A stretch of 64,000 nucleotides of DNA, from the NCBI RefSeq assembly GCF_031755915.1, contig NC_083384.1, forward strand, positions 22,380,001 through 22,444,000, given 5' to 3'. Shown here in pieces: positions 1 to 10,309 of the stretch; position 1 is the stretch's first letter; every line of letters begins with the position of its first letter. Position numbers and translations under genes: made by a program. The stretch is from Ziziphus jujuba (lineage: Eukaryota > Streptophyta > Magnoliopsida > Rosales > Rhamnaceae). The notes under the pieces were generated by a model. It did no database searches and was not told where the DNA came from. It worked only from the letters and a program-made list of their open reading frames with translations.

Positions 1-432
1 TAGACCTAGGTAATTCAAGTACAAAATCCATTGACAAGTCAACTCATGGATGTGAAGGAATAGGTAAGGGCATGTACAAACTATGTGGCTTTAACTTTGA
101 TTTTGACTTCCTACAATTTATGCGCTTTTCACACACCATCTCTACATCTCTCTTTACATTTGGCTAATAGAAATGTTATTGCAATATGGACAAAGTTTTT
201 GCTATACCAAAGTGTCCCATTAAGCCCCTACCATGACCTTCCTTAACTAACAATTCTCTAATGCCATAACAAGGCACAAAAAGTTGAATTTTCCAAAACA
301 AATACCCCTAAAATATATAGAATTTACCAAAGTCACTATCATGCTTATAAATTTTCTTTAATTGTTCAAAATTAACCAATCTAGCATTTAAGTTTGAAAA
401 CAAAATACACCTTCGAGATAAAGCATAGGCCA
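1..432 (-). pseudogene. Integrase N-terminal region of element A (partial)
   Basis: The reverse strand reads the zinc-binding HHCC part of a gypsy integrase and the start of the catalytic core (a variant of WVDLSMDF near the left edge). The window edge truncates it. It lies directly downstream of the RNase H domain at 433-813, in the standard gypsy order. No continuous frame is left. Confidence 0.7.
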
Positions 433-1008
433 TCACATTCTCTTTACTTTCTTGTAGCGGATGGCATAAAAAAAAGTTTCAATAAATTCAATCCACCTTC
501 CATGCCATCGATTTATCTTTCCTTGGCCTTTGATATGCTTCAAAGATTTATGATCTATGTGAATCATAAATTCCTTCGCCATCAAGTAATGTTGCCATGT
601 CTTCAAAGCTTGAACTAAAGCATAAATTTCTTTATCATAGGTTAGACACTTCAATGCCACCCCATTCAACTTCTCATTAAAGTATGCTATAGGTCTTCCT
701 TCTTGCATCAACATAGCTCCAATACCTATACCTGAAGCATCACATTCAATTTCAACAGTCTTAGAAAAATTTGGTAAAACCAATAAAGGAGCATTAGTTA
801 ATTTTTCTTTCAATAAGTTACAAGACTTCTCTTATGTTTCTCCCCATTGGAATCCCACAACCTTCTTGACAATTTGTTGAAATCTTTAATAAATCTCCTG
901 TAAAAGCTAGCCAAACCATGAAAACTTCTTACCTGGGTGATAGAAGTATGTTTTAGCCACTCTTGGGTTATTTTACCTTAGATTGGTCAGCCATAATTCC
1001 TGCAACAC
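433..1008 (-). pseudogene. RNase H and RT C-terminal segment of element A
   Basis: The open stretch at 433-813 encodes a Ty3/gypsy RNase H. It starts in the RT thumb ([13 protein letters not shown]), continues with [13 protein letters not shown] and [11 protein letters not shown], and runs to the [14 protein letters not shown] motif. The RT connection region follows up to 1008, where the solo copia LTR interrupts it. The frame resumes after 2006 with the sequence expected from intact relatives near 39770. Confidence 0.8.
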
Positions 1009-2001
1009 TGTTAAAGTGTTAAAATATGGCAATTTTGCCGCTTGATGGTACATGCATTACCTGGCTAGCATGCACACCTTGGTATCACCTCCTTTCATCT
1101 TATGAGTTTATATTTCTTGTATATTTTTAATTGATGCAAGGTATATTTTGATGATGTTTTCTGCCTAAGTTATGTATGCAAAATCATAGGCAAAACTATG
1201 CACAAAAGAGTAGGAACATTATGCTTGAAATGCCTATGGTGCTAGATTCATAATTTCCAGCAAGATAGATCAACTATTTATGTTATATCTTAGGCTAAAA
1301 AATAATTTTTTGATTGAAATTGTGAAGGATGTCTACAGACATATAGAGAAGACTATGAGCCAAATTTCAGATTAAAATGACATAGGGAAGTCCATTTTCT
1401 ATTCCAAACAGATTGCTATATTTGATGAGCCAGTGTGCAGAGTTTGATTTAGTTTTGGAGCTATTTGACCCATGATCCTGTTTTAGAACATTCCTATCTC
1501 ATGGAATAATATTTCTTGATGACCAAGGATGCTTCAAACTGAGTTTTGTAAGCAGATACTAGTAGGAACTTAGTTCAAATCATGTGCCACCTTTTTGTTA
1601 TATTTGGAATAGACATGTTGCAGTTGGTTTCTACTTTTTTTTTTTTGTATGAAAATTTAGATGTTGACCATTTTATTTTTTAAATGTCAAATGCTTTATT
1701 CATTTTGTAAGGTCACACGCTTGGCGTGTGCGAACTAGTTGTAATTTCATGTTTATATTATTGAATGAATGAGATGGCTGAATATCTAAGCCTTATTTTC
1801 AAAACCAACCTGTTCTCCTTCTCCTTCTCTCTTCTTCAACATCTTAGAACACTATACGAATCCAAAAAACCAGAAAACACCATAACCAAAACCTAAAGAC
1901 ACAACTCACCCACAACCATTCCTAAGAGCATCACCAAAAGCTTGCTTGTTGCTAACACTTCAAACTAGCTTGCTTTTGGTCATAATATTCTCACACTAAC
2001 A
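1009..2001 (+). repeat. Solo LTR of the Cop-1 copia family
   Basis: About 993 bp starting TG and ending CA, flanked by the 5-bp target duplication AACAC at 1004-1008 and 2002-2006. Its sequence is the reverse complement of the LTRs of the copia element at 40024-46204 (shared start near TGGCAATTTTGCC, shared end near GGTCATAA), so this copy points along the plus strand. Removing it rejoins a gypsy RT sequence that matches the uninterrupted version near 39770. No internal copia sequence remains, so it is a recombination product (solo LTR). It has diverged clearly from the Cop-1 LTRs and is older. Confidence 0.92.
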
Positions 2002-2006
2002 AACAC

Positions 2007-2990
2007 TCACAACAAATCCTAGAAACACAAGCTCTCCTTTATAAAAATCACACTTGTAATATTAGTAAACAATCTTTCTTTCCTAAGTATTTCTAAAAAT
2101 AACCTAAGATGTCCTACATGATCATCTAGGTTTCTACTCTATACAAAAATATGATTAAAATAAACAACCATAAATTTTCCAATGAATGGACGTATGATAT
2201 GGTTCATTAGTCTCATGAAAGTGCTAGGTGTATTAGTTAGCCCAAATGACATGACTAACCACTCATATAAACTATACTTTGTCTTAAATGTGGTTTTCCA
2301 CTCATCTTCCTCTTTCACTCTAATTTAATGATATCCCCTCCTAAGGTCAGTTTTTGAAAACATGCATGCTCTATATAGTTCATAAAGCATATTACCTAAT
2401 CTAGGAATAAGATGTCTATGCTTGATGGTTATCTTATTAATAGCCCTATAATCTACACACATATGCCATGAGCCATCTTTCTTAGGTACTAACAACACAG
2501 GAATAACATATGGACTCATACTTTCTCTAATATAACATTTATCTAACAACTCAATTACCTGGCTTTTTATTTCCTTTGTCTCCTCGGGATTAGTTCTATA
2601 TGCAAGCCTATTAGGATTTGTGGCTTCAGGAATAAAGTCTATTTGATGTCCAATCCCTTGAATTGGTGGTAAACCACTAGAAATCTCCTCTGGAAAGACA
2701 TCATCAAATTCTTGCAAAAGAGAAGGTATAGAACTTGATAATACAAGTTCGTTAGGTTTAGCTAGATGATTAAAATAAGCATCACTATACATCATGACCA
2801 GCATAGGTTTGTTACTCAAAAATGTCTTTTTAATTTCAATTTGGCTAAGATAAGTTTTTTTCTTTTTCTTCTCCTTCTTTTCTTTCTCACCCTCGGGTTT
2901 CTCTTTATCACTCTCTGGTTTCTCTTTCTTTTTCTTCTCACTTTTGGGTTTAGAAAACTTACTTGAGTGATGATGCTCAGCCTTGCTCTA
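2007..2990 (-). pseudogene. Reverse transcriptase (N-terminal part) and protease-RT linker of element A
   Basis: The open stretch 2325-2819 reads the linker (DDVFPEEISSGLPP, then GIGHQIDFIP) and the first RT motifs ([21 protein letters not shown], then the FSKTDLRRGYH block). The catalytic YxDD box, further left at about 2140-2160, reads YFNH instead of YFDD, and a stop follows it. The RT is therefore dead. The region joins the RT end across the solo LTR at 1009-2001. Confidence 0.82.
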
Positions 2991-3480
2991 TTGAATACTT
3001 GTTGAAGCTGTGGGTGGTATAATGGACTTATCTCTTTGTCGTTCGGCCTCTCTCTTTTGTTGCATTTGCATTTGATCTTTAAACACCTCTCTTGGTGTTA
3101 AAGGCTCAAGCTTAATTGTCTTACGTGGAAATTGGAACACGATGGAATTTTCTCGACCATAATGCATAATATTCTTATCAAATTGCCATGGTTTACCTAA
3201 CAAAATATGGCCCATATGCATAGGTACAACATCACACGAAACCACATCCTCATAGTTATTAATACCAAACTTTATCTTGGCTTGTTTGTTTACCTTCATC
3301 TCACCACTATGATTAAGCCATTGAAGTCTATATGGTTCGGATTGTTTGATTGTTGTTAAACCTAATTTGTCCACCACAACAGTACTAATAACATTGGCAC
3401 AACTTCCACTATCAATAATCATACTACAAATATTACCTTAAATGTCATATCGAGTATGGAAGATGTTTTCCCTTTGCACT
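2988..3480 (-). pseudogene. Aspartic protease of element A
   Basis: The stretch 2988-3422 begins MIIDSGSCANVIS. DSG is the retropepsin active-site triad, kept here, followed by the hydrophobic flap region and the GHILLGKPWQFD motif typical of gypsy proteases. It continues into a charged Lys/Arg-rich linker toward RT. The stop just upstream (near 3423-3440) separates it from gag, although intact relatives should read through. Confidence 0.8.
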
Positions 3481-3499
3481 TGATCTTCATCCTAGTACA

Positions 3500-4008
3500 C
3501 AGTCACAACCCTTCGTGCCACCAAGCTTAGTAGGGCCTTTGAAGCTTTTTAAGTCACAGGTTCATCATATTCTTCATTTTCAGCTTCCATATTTTCATGC
3601 TCAATTTTTGCTTCAGGTTCATCACTATCGAACTCCAATTCTCCATTGTGCTTCAGCACCATAATTCTTCTAGTTGGGAATTGGCTTTTAATATGTCCTC
3701 GGCCCTGACATTTAAAACATACAATATCACGAGTTCAAGTGGTTTTGGGATTAGACTTACCACTCGATTTTGGTGTTTAAGTGGATTTGGCCTAGTTATC
3801 TGTGCTTGGCCAATTAGAGCTTCCCTCATCTTGTGTAGATTTTAGTCTTAGCTCAAATACAGGATTGCTTCTCCAACTAGTTGAACTTATCCTCCTGCTA
3901 CTTGAAACTCCTCCAAACAGTGAGCTACTACTCCATACACTGTTGTAATTCCACTTGGTTGGCAATCTCTCTATTTAATCCTCAAGAAACCTAGCCATTG
4001 TTGCCTTT
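3500..4008 (-). pseudogene. Gag C-terminal half of element A (truncated)
   Basis: The reverse strand carries an acidic C-terminal stretch, a CCHC zinc knuckle (VCFKCQGRGHI at about 3692-3727) and part of the capsid region up to the EATMARFL block. At about 4008 homology to gag stops abruptly and an inverted leader sequence begins. The upstream half of gag is therefore missing. Confidence 0.75.
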
Positions 4009-4790
4009 TGAGAGTTTGAATTTGTTTGAGCTGGAAAATTTGAATTGAGAAATTTAGAGTTGCTGGGAATTCAATTTTGCTCCTGGATATTTGAATTTTG
4101 AGTGCGAAAATTATTTGGATTAAAATTGGAAATGGATTTGACATAAAAAAACTTAAATTACAAGAACAACAATTAACAACTATTTTCTATTTTTTTCGAA
4201 TTGATTCTTGTTCATTGTTTGGATCTCTTTTCTATATTTTATCTTTGAATTATTGGTTTATTAATATTCTGATCAAATTTTTATTCATTTTGAAAATTTG
4301 CTTGTTGATTTACCTTATTTTTGCTAGAAAAGCCGATAACTAGGTTTTATTAATTCACTTGGTATTGCTTGCTTTTTGCTACTATTATTGATAAGTTTAA
4401 ATTAAGATACACTTGTGATCTAGTTTCCATTTAAGTCTGTTTTAATTAGAACTTTGAGTTAATTCTTTGGGTGGAAAAAGGCAAGAGCATGTGAGCTTAA
4501 AAGAAGGTTAAAAGCTGAAACTAGTATGCAAACACAAGTGTCGAGTCCTTGTTTGAGTGAAACACATGAGGGAGTGAACTTGGTGAGGATTTTTGTATTA
4601 TTTTTACTAACATGGCATATTCAAGGAAAAGGAGAGGAGATGGATCATTAAGAATTAATGAAGAAAAATCCGTAGGGTTCAAAGGAGATTCAAGAACAAT
4701 GGGAATTGGATGCGAACATACCGACATGATGACGATCATGGAACAACTCCAACGGATGAATGCTCGCATTGATCACCTAGATCAAAGATT
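4008..4790 (+). pseudogene. Inverted gypsy 5' leader plus gag N-terminus
   Basis: This segment matches the leader and gag start of elements B, D and E but lies in the opposite (plus) orientation. From about 4008 to 4611 it is leader; from 4612 it reads MAYSRKRRGDGSLRINEE and ends in the coiled-coil-like stretch [12 protein letters not shown]. The equivalent minus-strand start in B is at 12650. The remaining reading frame to 4860 runs into unrelated LTR sequence and is not a gene end. Left junction: gag of element A at about 4008. Right junction: truncated LTR of element C at about 4790. Confidence 0.82.
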
Positions 4791-4803
4791 GATAAACACC
4801 TCC

Positions 4804-4938
4804 CAAATAAGCACCTCCCAGATAAGACCATTCAATGCTTCTTTAAACCTCTCTGCGTGAGCTCTTGTAATTGGTCTAGTTGGCAACATCAGTGGCTCAA
4901 GACTCAATCTTTGAGTACTCCCATGATGATCCTTATCA
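4804..4938 (-). repeat. Truncated 3' LTR of element C
   Basis: About 135 bp matching the terminal part of the C 5' LTR (18570-18706), ending ATGATGATCCTTATCA. On the minus strand it encodes the [19 protein letters not shown] stretch, the C-terminal extension that CRM-type elements carry in the 3' LTR. The other roughly 740 bp of LTR are absent. Two 15-bp tandem units (4792-4806 and 4807-4821) sit at the break with the inverted gag segment. Confidence 0.78.
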
Positions 4939-5398
4939 TTTCCTTCCTCTTGAAGATAATTTGTCCTTAAACCTTTACTTGATTTGTACTTGATCACATA
5001 TGGAAACGTCTCAATGAATTCTATCCAACGTCCATGACACCTATTGAGTTTAGTTTGACTCTTCAAATGCTTTAAAGACTCATGATCAGAGTATGGTACA
5101 AATTCTTTTGGCCAAAGATAATGCTACCACATCTCTAATGCTTTAACTAACGAACAGAGCTCCTTGTCATATGTTGGATAATTCAAAATGGCTCCAATCA
5201 ATTTCTCATTGAAATAGGTAATAGCTCTACCATCTAACATAAGAACAACTCTTATACCAATACCTAATGCATCACACTCAACTTTAAATGTTTTAACAAA
5301 GTTAGGCAAGCAAAGCAAAAGTGCATTAGTAAGTTTATCTTTTAGCAAATTAAAAGACTTCTATTACTCCTTTTCCATCGAAAGCCTACACTTTTCTT
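4939..5398 (-). pseudogene. RNase H fused to the polyprotein C-terminus (integrase deleted) in element C
   Basis: The stretch 4782-5066 reads RNase H ([19 protein letters not shown]) and then passes directly into [18 protein letters not shown]. In relatives that sequence lies after the integrase, at the PPT and LTR boundary. About 1.2 kb of integrase is therefore missing with the frame kept. The upstream RNase H half is at 5124-5348 ([23 protein letters not shown]). EEG within this stretch is encoded by the polypurine tract. Confidence 0.8.
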
Positions 5399-6352
5399 GA
5401 TTACTTCTGTAAGTGGTGCAACAATGTTACTGTAGTCCTTCATGAATCTCCTGTAAAAACTAGCAAGACCATGAAAGCTTCTAAATTGGTTATAGATATA
5501 GGGGTCAGCCATTCCCTAATTGCCCTTACCTTTTTATTGTCAACCTCGATGCATTTTGCACTAACAACAAACCTAAAATACAAGTTCGCTAGTGGAAAAA
5601 GTACACTTCCTAAGGTTGGCTATATAGTAAGATATCATCAAAATACATAACAACAAAATTTCATAAATATGTTCTTAAAATATGATTCATAAGACGCATA
5701 AATGTACTAGGATTGGTTAAACCAAAAGGTATAACTAACCATTCATACAATCCATGTCTAATTTTAAAAGTTGTTTCCCATTTATCATCCTTTTTTCATG
5801 CGAATTTGATGGTATCCACTTTTAAGATCAATTTTAGAGAAAACGTAGGCACCATGCAATTCATAAAGCATATTATCTAACCTAGGTATTGAATGTCTAT
5901 ACTTAATGATGGCCCTACAATGGTCCAACAATCAACATACATTCTCCATGTTCCATCTTTTTTAAGCACTAGTAACACAGGCATAGCACAAGGACTCATA
6001 CTTTCTCCAACATAGCCTTTCTCAATATGCTCACTTACCTGATGTGCAATTCCTTTGTTTCCTCTAGATTATTTCTGTATGCAAGCTTGTTCAGAATTGA
6101 AGCTCCATGAATGAAATCTATTTGATGTTCAATTCCTCTTAATAAAGGTAGTCCTTTATGAATCTCATCCGGAAAGATATCTTCATATTCCTACAAAAGG
6201 GACATAACAGAACTAGGCTAAATAAGATCATCAGGGTTAGCCAAACAAATGACATTCTTTATACATTATTACAAACATTGGCTTCTTGCCCAAGAAATTT
6301 TTCTTTATTTCACATATATTTTAAATAAAATGCCTCTCTTTTATTTTCCTTC
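5399..6352 (-). pseudogene. Reverse transcriptase and linker of element C
   Basis: Decayed RT in several frames. The catalytic box is intact as MYFDDI, encoded at about 5635-5652, the only unmutated YFDD among the gypsy copies here. A deletion of roughly 100 bp follows it. The N-terminal RT motifs lie near 5880-6000, and the linker (ISNGLP-like, then the KKPM motif) runs to 6300. The sequence stops at 6352 where the TSD and LTR of element B begin and resumes at 14837. Confidence 0.7.
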
Positions 6353-6357
6353 TTTCC
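6353..6357. repeat. Target site duplication of element B (TTTCC), left copy
   Basis: TTTCC directly before the TGATACGA start of the B LTR. The matching copy is at 14832-14836. Together they show that B inserted as a unit into the linker region of element C. Confidence 0.9.
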
Positions 6358-7471
6358 TGATACGAACCTAGGACGACCTAATGAGCCCGAATCTAATTAT
6401 GTTCAAGTTCTAATGGTAACCTTGACCCCTAACCAACCTGTGATTAGAAACCTTGGTATATAATGAAGACACCACAATAGAGGATGGAAGGCCTATTGAT
6501 AAGTCAAACTAAAACACTCATTCACTAATGGTGTTTTAGGTGTTCAAAAGAACAAAGAAAAATTCAATCTCACAAAATAAATTCTAAATATTATTAATGC
6601 TATGCTCTTCCATGAAAACAAGCCTTTATATAGGCTAAGAGAAAACAAAAATAAACCCTAATTACAATAGGTAAAACTGGCCATGCAATGTAGATTCCTA
6701 TTATGGTAGAAACTTTCTTCTTTCCTAATCTAATTTTGATTAGTTAATTTCTTTTTTTTGAATTAGGAATTAATTAATTTACAATGAAGAGAATAAAATA
6801 ATAACTTACCTAAACTTATTTTTCCCACAAATAAATAAATAAAAAACCCCAAAAAGTAATGGTAATTTCCTAAAACAAAAACTAAAATCAAATTAGCAAA
6901 CTAAAATACTAGCTTTTTGACTAAGTTGACTTTGACCAATTTTGACCAATTTGAGCTCCAAATCAGCTTCAATATGCTTTGTAGGAGGCCAACTAAGCAT
7001 ATTATGGAGTCCCACATGTTGCCTTTGCTTGGAAGAAAGAGAAAAAACCAACTCAGCAAAATACAATAAAGCTAGCATAAAAATACAGCAAAAACTGGCC
7101 AATCTTCATGCCATGCCCAAACCCCCTTTTTGTATGCCTCTGAAATTGAATTGATTTAATTCCATGACCTCTTAGACATATGTATTGAATCCATGAAGCA
7201 TTGGAACCATTTCATGATGCCCGGGCTTCATAAATACACCAAGACTGCTACCGGGTTCGTATCGGCTTCCACCATTTGTATGCTCAGAGCAGGTCTTGGA
7301 TCTTCGGGTATGGACAAGCCATGTTGAGTATGAATTACTCCCTAAATAAAGGCAGCAATATTGTCCTTAAACATCGTAGCTTGATCCCTAGTGATCGTCC
7401 TGGTTTTCATTCGTATTGGGTCGGCACCCCAAATGGTTGTTGGTTGTGCAGGTTCCGGCGGATTTGCATCA
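6358..7471 (-). repeat. 3' LTR of element B (CRM-1 family)
   Basis: 1114 bp, read on the minus strand from TGATG to the TCGTATCA end. It is bounded by TTTCC on the left and the PPT on the right. The minus strand also carries the C-terminal polyprotein extension (a decayed TITRDQATMFKDN version of GPITRAQAKRFKDN) within the first few hundred bases. An AATTAATTAA-rich stretch lies near 6740-6790. Confidence 0.92.
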
Positions 7472-7483
7472 TTCCCCTCCTAT
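7472..7483 (-). other. Polypurine tract of element B
   Basis: The plus strand reads TTCCCCTCCTAT, so the minus strand is a purine run (AGGAGGGGAA) immediately before the LTR. It would prime plus-strand DNA synthesis. It also lies within the polyprotein reading frame, encoding the EEG-type residues before the LTR-encoded C-terminus. Confidence 0.8.
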
Positions 7484-8356
7484 TGAAAAGGATTTTCCCT
7501 CAAATCAAAGTCATCACCTGCAGCAAAGGGAGAAAAATCAGCAACATTAAATGTAGCACTAACATTATACTCACCCGGAAAATCAAATTTGTAAGCATTG
7601 TCATTAACCAAACCCAATCTCTAGGTTCAAAGACAACTTGTTTTCAGCCTTGATTAGCATTCCTTGCATATTGTTCGATCCTCCTCTCAATATTTGCCTT
7701 AGATTTTTCATGAATCTACTTTACAAATTTAGTCACTAAATGCAAAGACCTATTATAAGCAAATTCAACATGTGGCAAACATTCCTCCAAAGTTCTCAAA
7801 TATCTACTAATTAATGATCTTAACAATGCAGACAAAGTCCTATTCACTACTTTTGTTTATCCATCAGTTTGTGGATGACAAGTAGTTGAAAATAAAAGCT
7901 TAGTACCTAACTTAGCCCACAAAATTTTCTAAAAATAACTTAAGAACATAGCATCCCTATCCGAAACAATAGTCCTAGTCATTCCATGCAATCTTACAAT
8001 TTCTTTGAAAAATAAATTAGCAACATTGGATGCATCATCAGTTTATTACATGCAATAAAATGTCCCATCTTAGAAAATCTATCCACAACAACAAATATTG
8101 AATCCTTACTTGTCCTTGACCTATGCAAACTAAGATTAAAATCCATAGACAAATCTACCCAAAGATAGGAAGGAATCAGCAAAGGATGGTACGATCCGTG
8201 CGGCTTCAACGTGGGCTTAGTCTTTCGGCATTTCAAGCACCTTTCACATATTATCTCAGCATCTCACTTCATGTTAGGCCAATAAAAATTTTCTTGCAAC
8301 AAGGATAAAGTTTTAAAAACATCAAAATGACCCATTAAACCACCCCCATGTCCTTC
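7484..8356 (-). pseudogene. Integrase of element B
   Basis: Gypsy integrase in pieces. 7994-8236 holds part of the zinc-binding tail and the catalytic core start ([39 protein letters not shown]); the C-terminal DNA-binding and GPF-like region follows to about 7500. A stop at 8354-8356 separates it from RNase H in a frame that continues as [11 protein letters not shown]. Further stops and frame changes lie across 7650-7990. Confidence 0.78.
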
Positions 8357-9190
8357 TCAAACTAGTAACTCCCTAATGCTACAATTAAGCACACAAAGTT
8401 TGTTTTCCTTAAACAAATACCCCTCAAATATGTAAAATTTATTAAATTCGTGTTTCAAATAGGTTCTAAATATTTCTCCAAAGTCACTATCATGCTCATA
8501 AAGTTCCTTTAATTGTTCAAAACCAAGCAATCTAGCATTTAAGGTAGAAAGGAGAACATACCTTGGGGATAATGCATCGGCAACCACATTTTCCTTACCT
8601 TTCTTGTAACGGATCACATATAGAAAGGTCTCAATGAATTCAATCCATTTGGCATGCTTTTGGTTGAGCTTTCCTTGGCCTTTATGTGCTTCAAAGATTC
8701 ATGATCCATATGAATTACAAATTCTTTTGGCATGAGATAATGCTACCACGTTTCCAAAGCCCTCACCAAAGCATATATCTCCTTGTCACATGTCAGGTAG
8801 TTTAGTGCAGCTCCATTTAATTTCTCACTAAATTAGGCTATGGGCCTTCCTTCTTGAATTAATACAGCTCCAATACCTACACCTGAAGCATCACATTCAA
8901 TTTCAAAAGTCTTAGAAAAATTTGGTAAAACTAATAAAATTGCATTACATAATTTTTCTTTCAATAAATTAAAAGATTTTTCTTGTACTTCCCCCCATTT
9001 AAAGCCAACATTCTTCTTTACAACTTCATTCAAAGGTGCTGAAATGGTACTAAAGTCCTTGACAAATCTTCAATAAAAACTTGCCAAGCCATGAAAGCTC
9101 CTAACTTGAGTGATAGAAGTTGGCGTTGGCCATTCCTTGATTGCTTGAACTTTAGATTGATCAACTTTGATTCTTGCAGCACTTACCACA
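8357..9190 (-). pseudogene. RNase H and RT connection of element B
   Basis: The stretch 8833-9033 reads the RT thumb and the first RNase H motif ([24 protein letters not shown]). The rest continues to 8640 in broken frames, and 8357-8617 holds the region between RNase H and integrase ([31 protein letters not shown]). Stops interrupt the joins. Confidence 0.8.
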
Positions 9191-9194
9191 AATC

Positions 9195-9563
9195 CTAGGA
9201 AAACAACCTCATCTTTGCAAATGGAAGCATAACATGATTCATAAGCCTTATGAAAGTACTAGGTGCATTAGTTAAACCAAAAGACATGAGTAACCATTCA
9301 TACAACCCATATTTAGTTATAAATGCGGTTTTCCATCCATCGCCTTCTTTCGTCCTTATTTGATGGTTTCCATTCCTAAGATCAATTTTAGTGAACATGC
9401 AAGCACCATGCAATTCATCAAGCATATCATCTAATCTAGGAATTGGATGTCTATATTTAATGGTGATATTATTTATAGCCCTACAATCTACACACATTCT
9501 CCAAGAACCATCTTTTTTAGGCACTAATAAAACAGGAACAGCATATGGACTCATACTTTCATG
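9195..9563 (-). pseudogene. Reverse transcriptase core of element B
   Basis: Reads [20 protein letters not shown], then [34 protein letters not shown] and [17 protein letters not shown]. After [13 protein letters not shown] the sequence jumps to the FLGFVVS region, so the YFDD catalytic box and about 150 bp are deleted. The upstream end of RT is cut by the solo LTR at 9564-10304; reading resumes at 10305. Confidence 0.82.
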
Positions 9564-10304
9564 TGAAAGAATGAGGTCAAGGTTAATCAAAAGAAAACAA
9601 GGTATGAAGGATTGAAATTGATTTGGAGTGAAGGTGTATCTCGGCTTTAATGTTTTTAAGCTGCTGAAAAATTTGTAACAAGGCCGGTTTTAGTGTTCTC
9701 TTGGTTTCAAATGGAAACTAAGGTATATTTCTCCAAAATTCAATATATTCATTCATGGAACTGTAATACATGTTTATAGCATACAAAATAGGTGTGAAAG
9801 CACACCATGACCGGTTTTAAGGACCAATACAAACAAGTCCTTCATGGTGAAGCAAAACAACATGTGTAAAGTAACTTTGTCACATGCATCATGGTTGGTT
9901 GACAAGTGTTACTGCCTCATTAGTTGCTTCATGGTGAAGTAGTCCTCATGCATGATGACACATGTCCTTCCATGCACTGGTTGAGAGAAAGGCCGAATGG
10001 TGAAGCTCCATGTCACCAAGTAGCTTCCATGTCACCATCCTTGTCACCAAGGTGCTTTCCATGTCATCTAGGTGCTTGGTTTTTCTTAAACCCTAATTTG
10101 GCTAATATACTTTAAACAACATATTTTGGTGTCTTTGTGCACCAACTTATCTAGCCTAGATTACACAATTTGCTAGAATTAAAATACAAACCAAATATGA
10201 AATAAACTAGGTTAATGATTTCGGCCAAGGCATTTCAGCTTTTACCTTGCCTTGGTCTCGGTTTTGCATGTTTCATGGCTAACACTTGCCATGATTCTCT
10301 GACA
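9564..10304. repeat. 741-bp solo LTR of an unrecognised family
   Basis: Begins TGAAAGAATG, ends CTCTGACA (TG...CA) and is flanked by the 5-bp duplication TCATG at 9559-9563 and 10305-10309. Removing it restores the RT sequence seen uninterrupted near 50340-50370. It contains no coding sequence I recognise and does not match any other LTR in the window. The 5-bp duplication and TG/CA ends indicate a solo LTR. Orientation cannot be set from the sequence alone. Confidence 0.85.
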
Positions 10305-10309
10305 TCATG

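Larger units (their letters stand above)
1..4008 (-). mobile_element. Element A: truncated CRM-like Ty3/gypsy retrotransposon
   Basis: Minus-strand remnant of a gypsy element. In transcription order from the right it holds the gag C-terminal half, protease, RT, RNase H and the N-terminal part of integrase; the window edge cuts integrase. The gag N-terminus, leader and 5' LTR are missing because the copy breaks at about 4008, where an inverted leader/gag segment begins. A solo copia LTR splits the RT region at 1009-2001. Assignment to the CRM chromovirus lineage rests on integrase and linker motifs shared with the complete elements B, D and E. All domains carry stops or frameshifts. Confidence 0.85.

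Noticed and set aside
4612..4860. Plus-strand ORF as a novel small gene
   Set aside because: Its start matches the gag start of B, D and E, and its end runs into LTR sequence; it is an inverted gag fragment.
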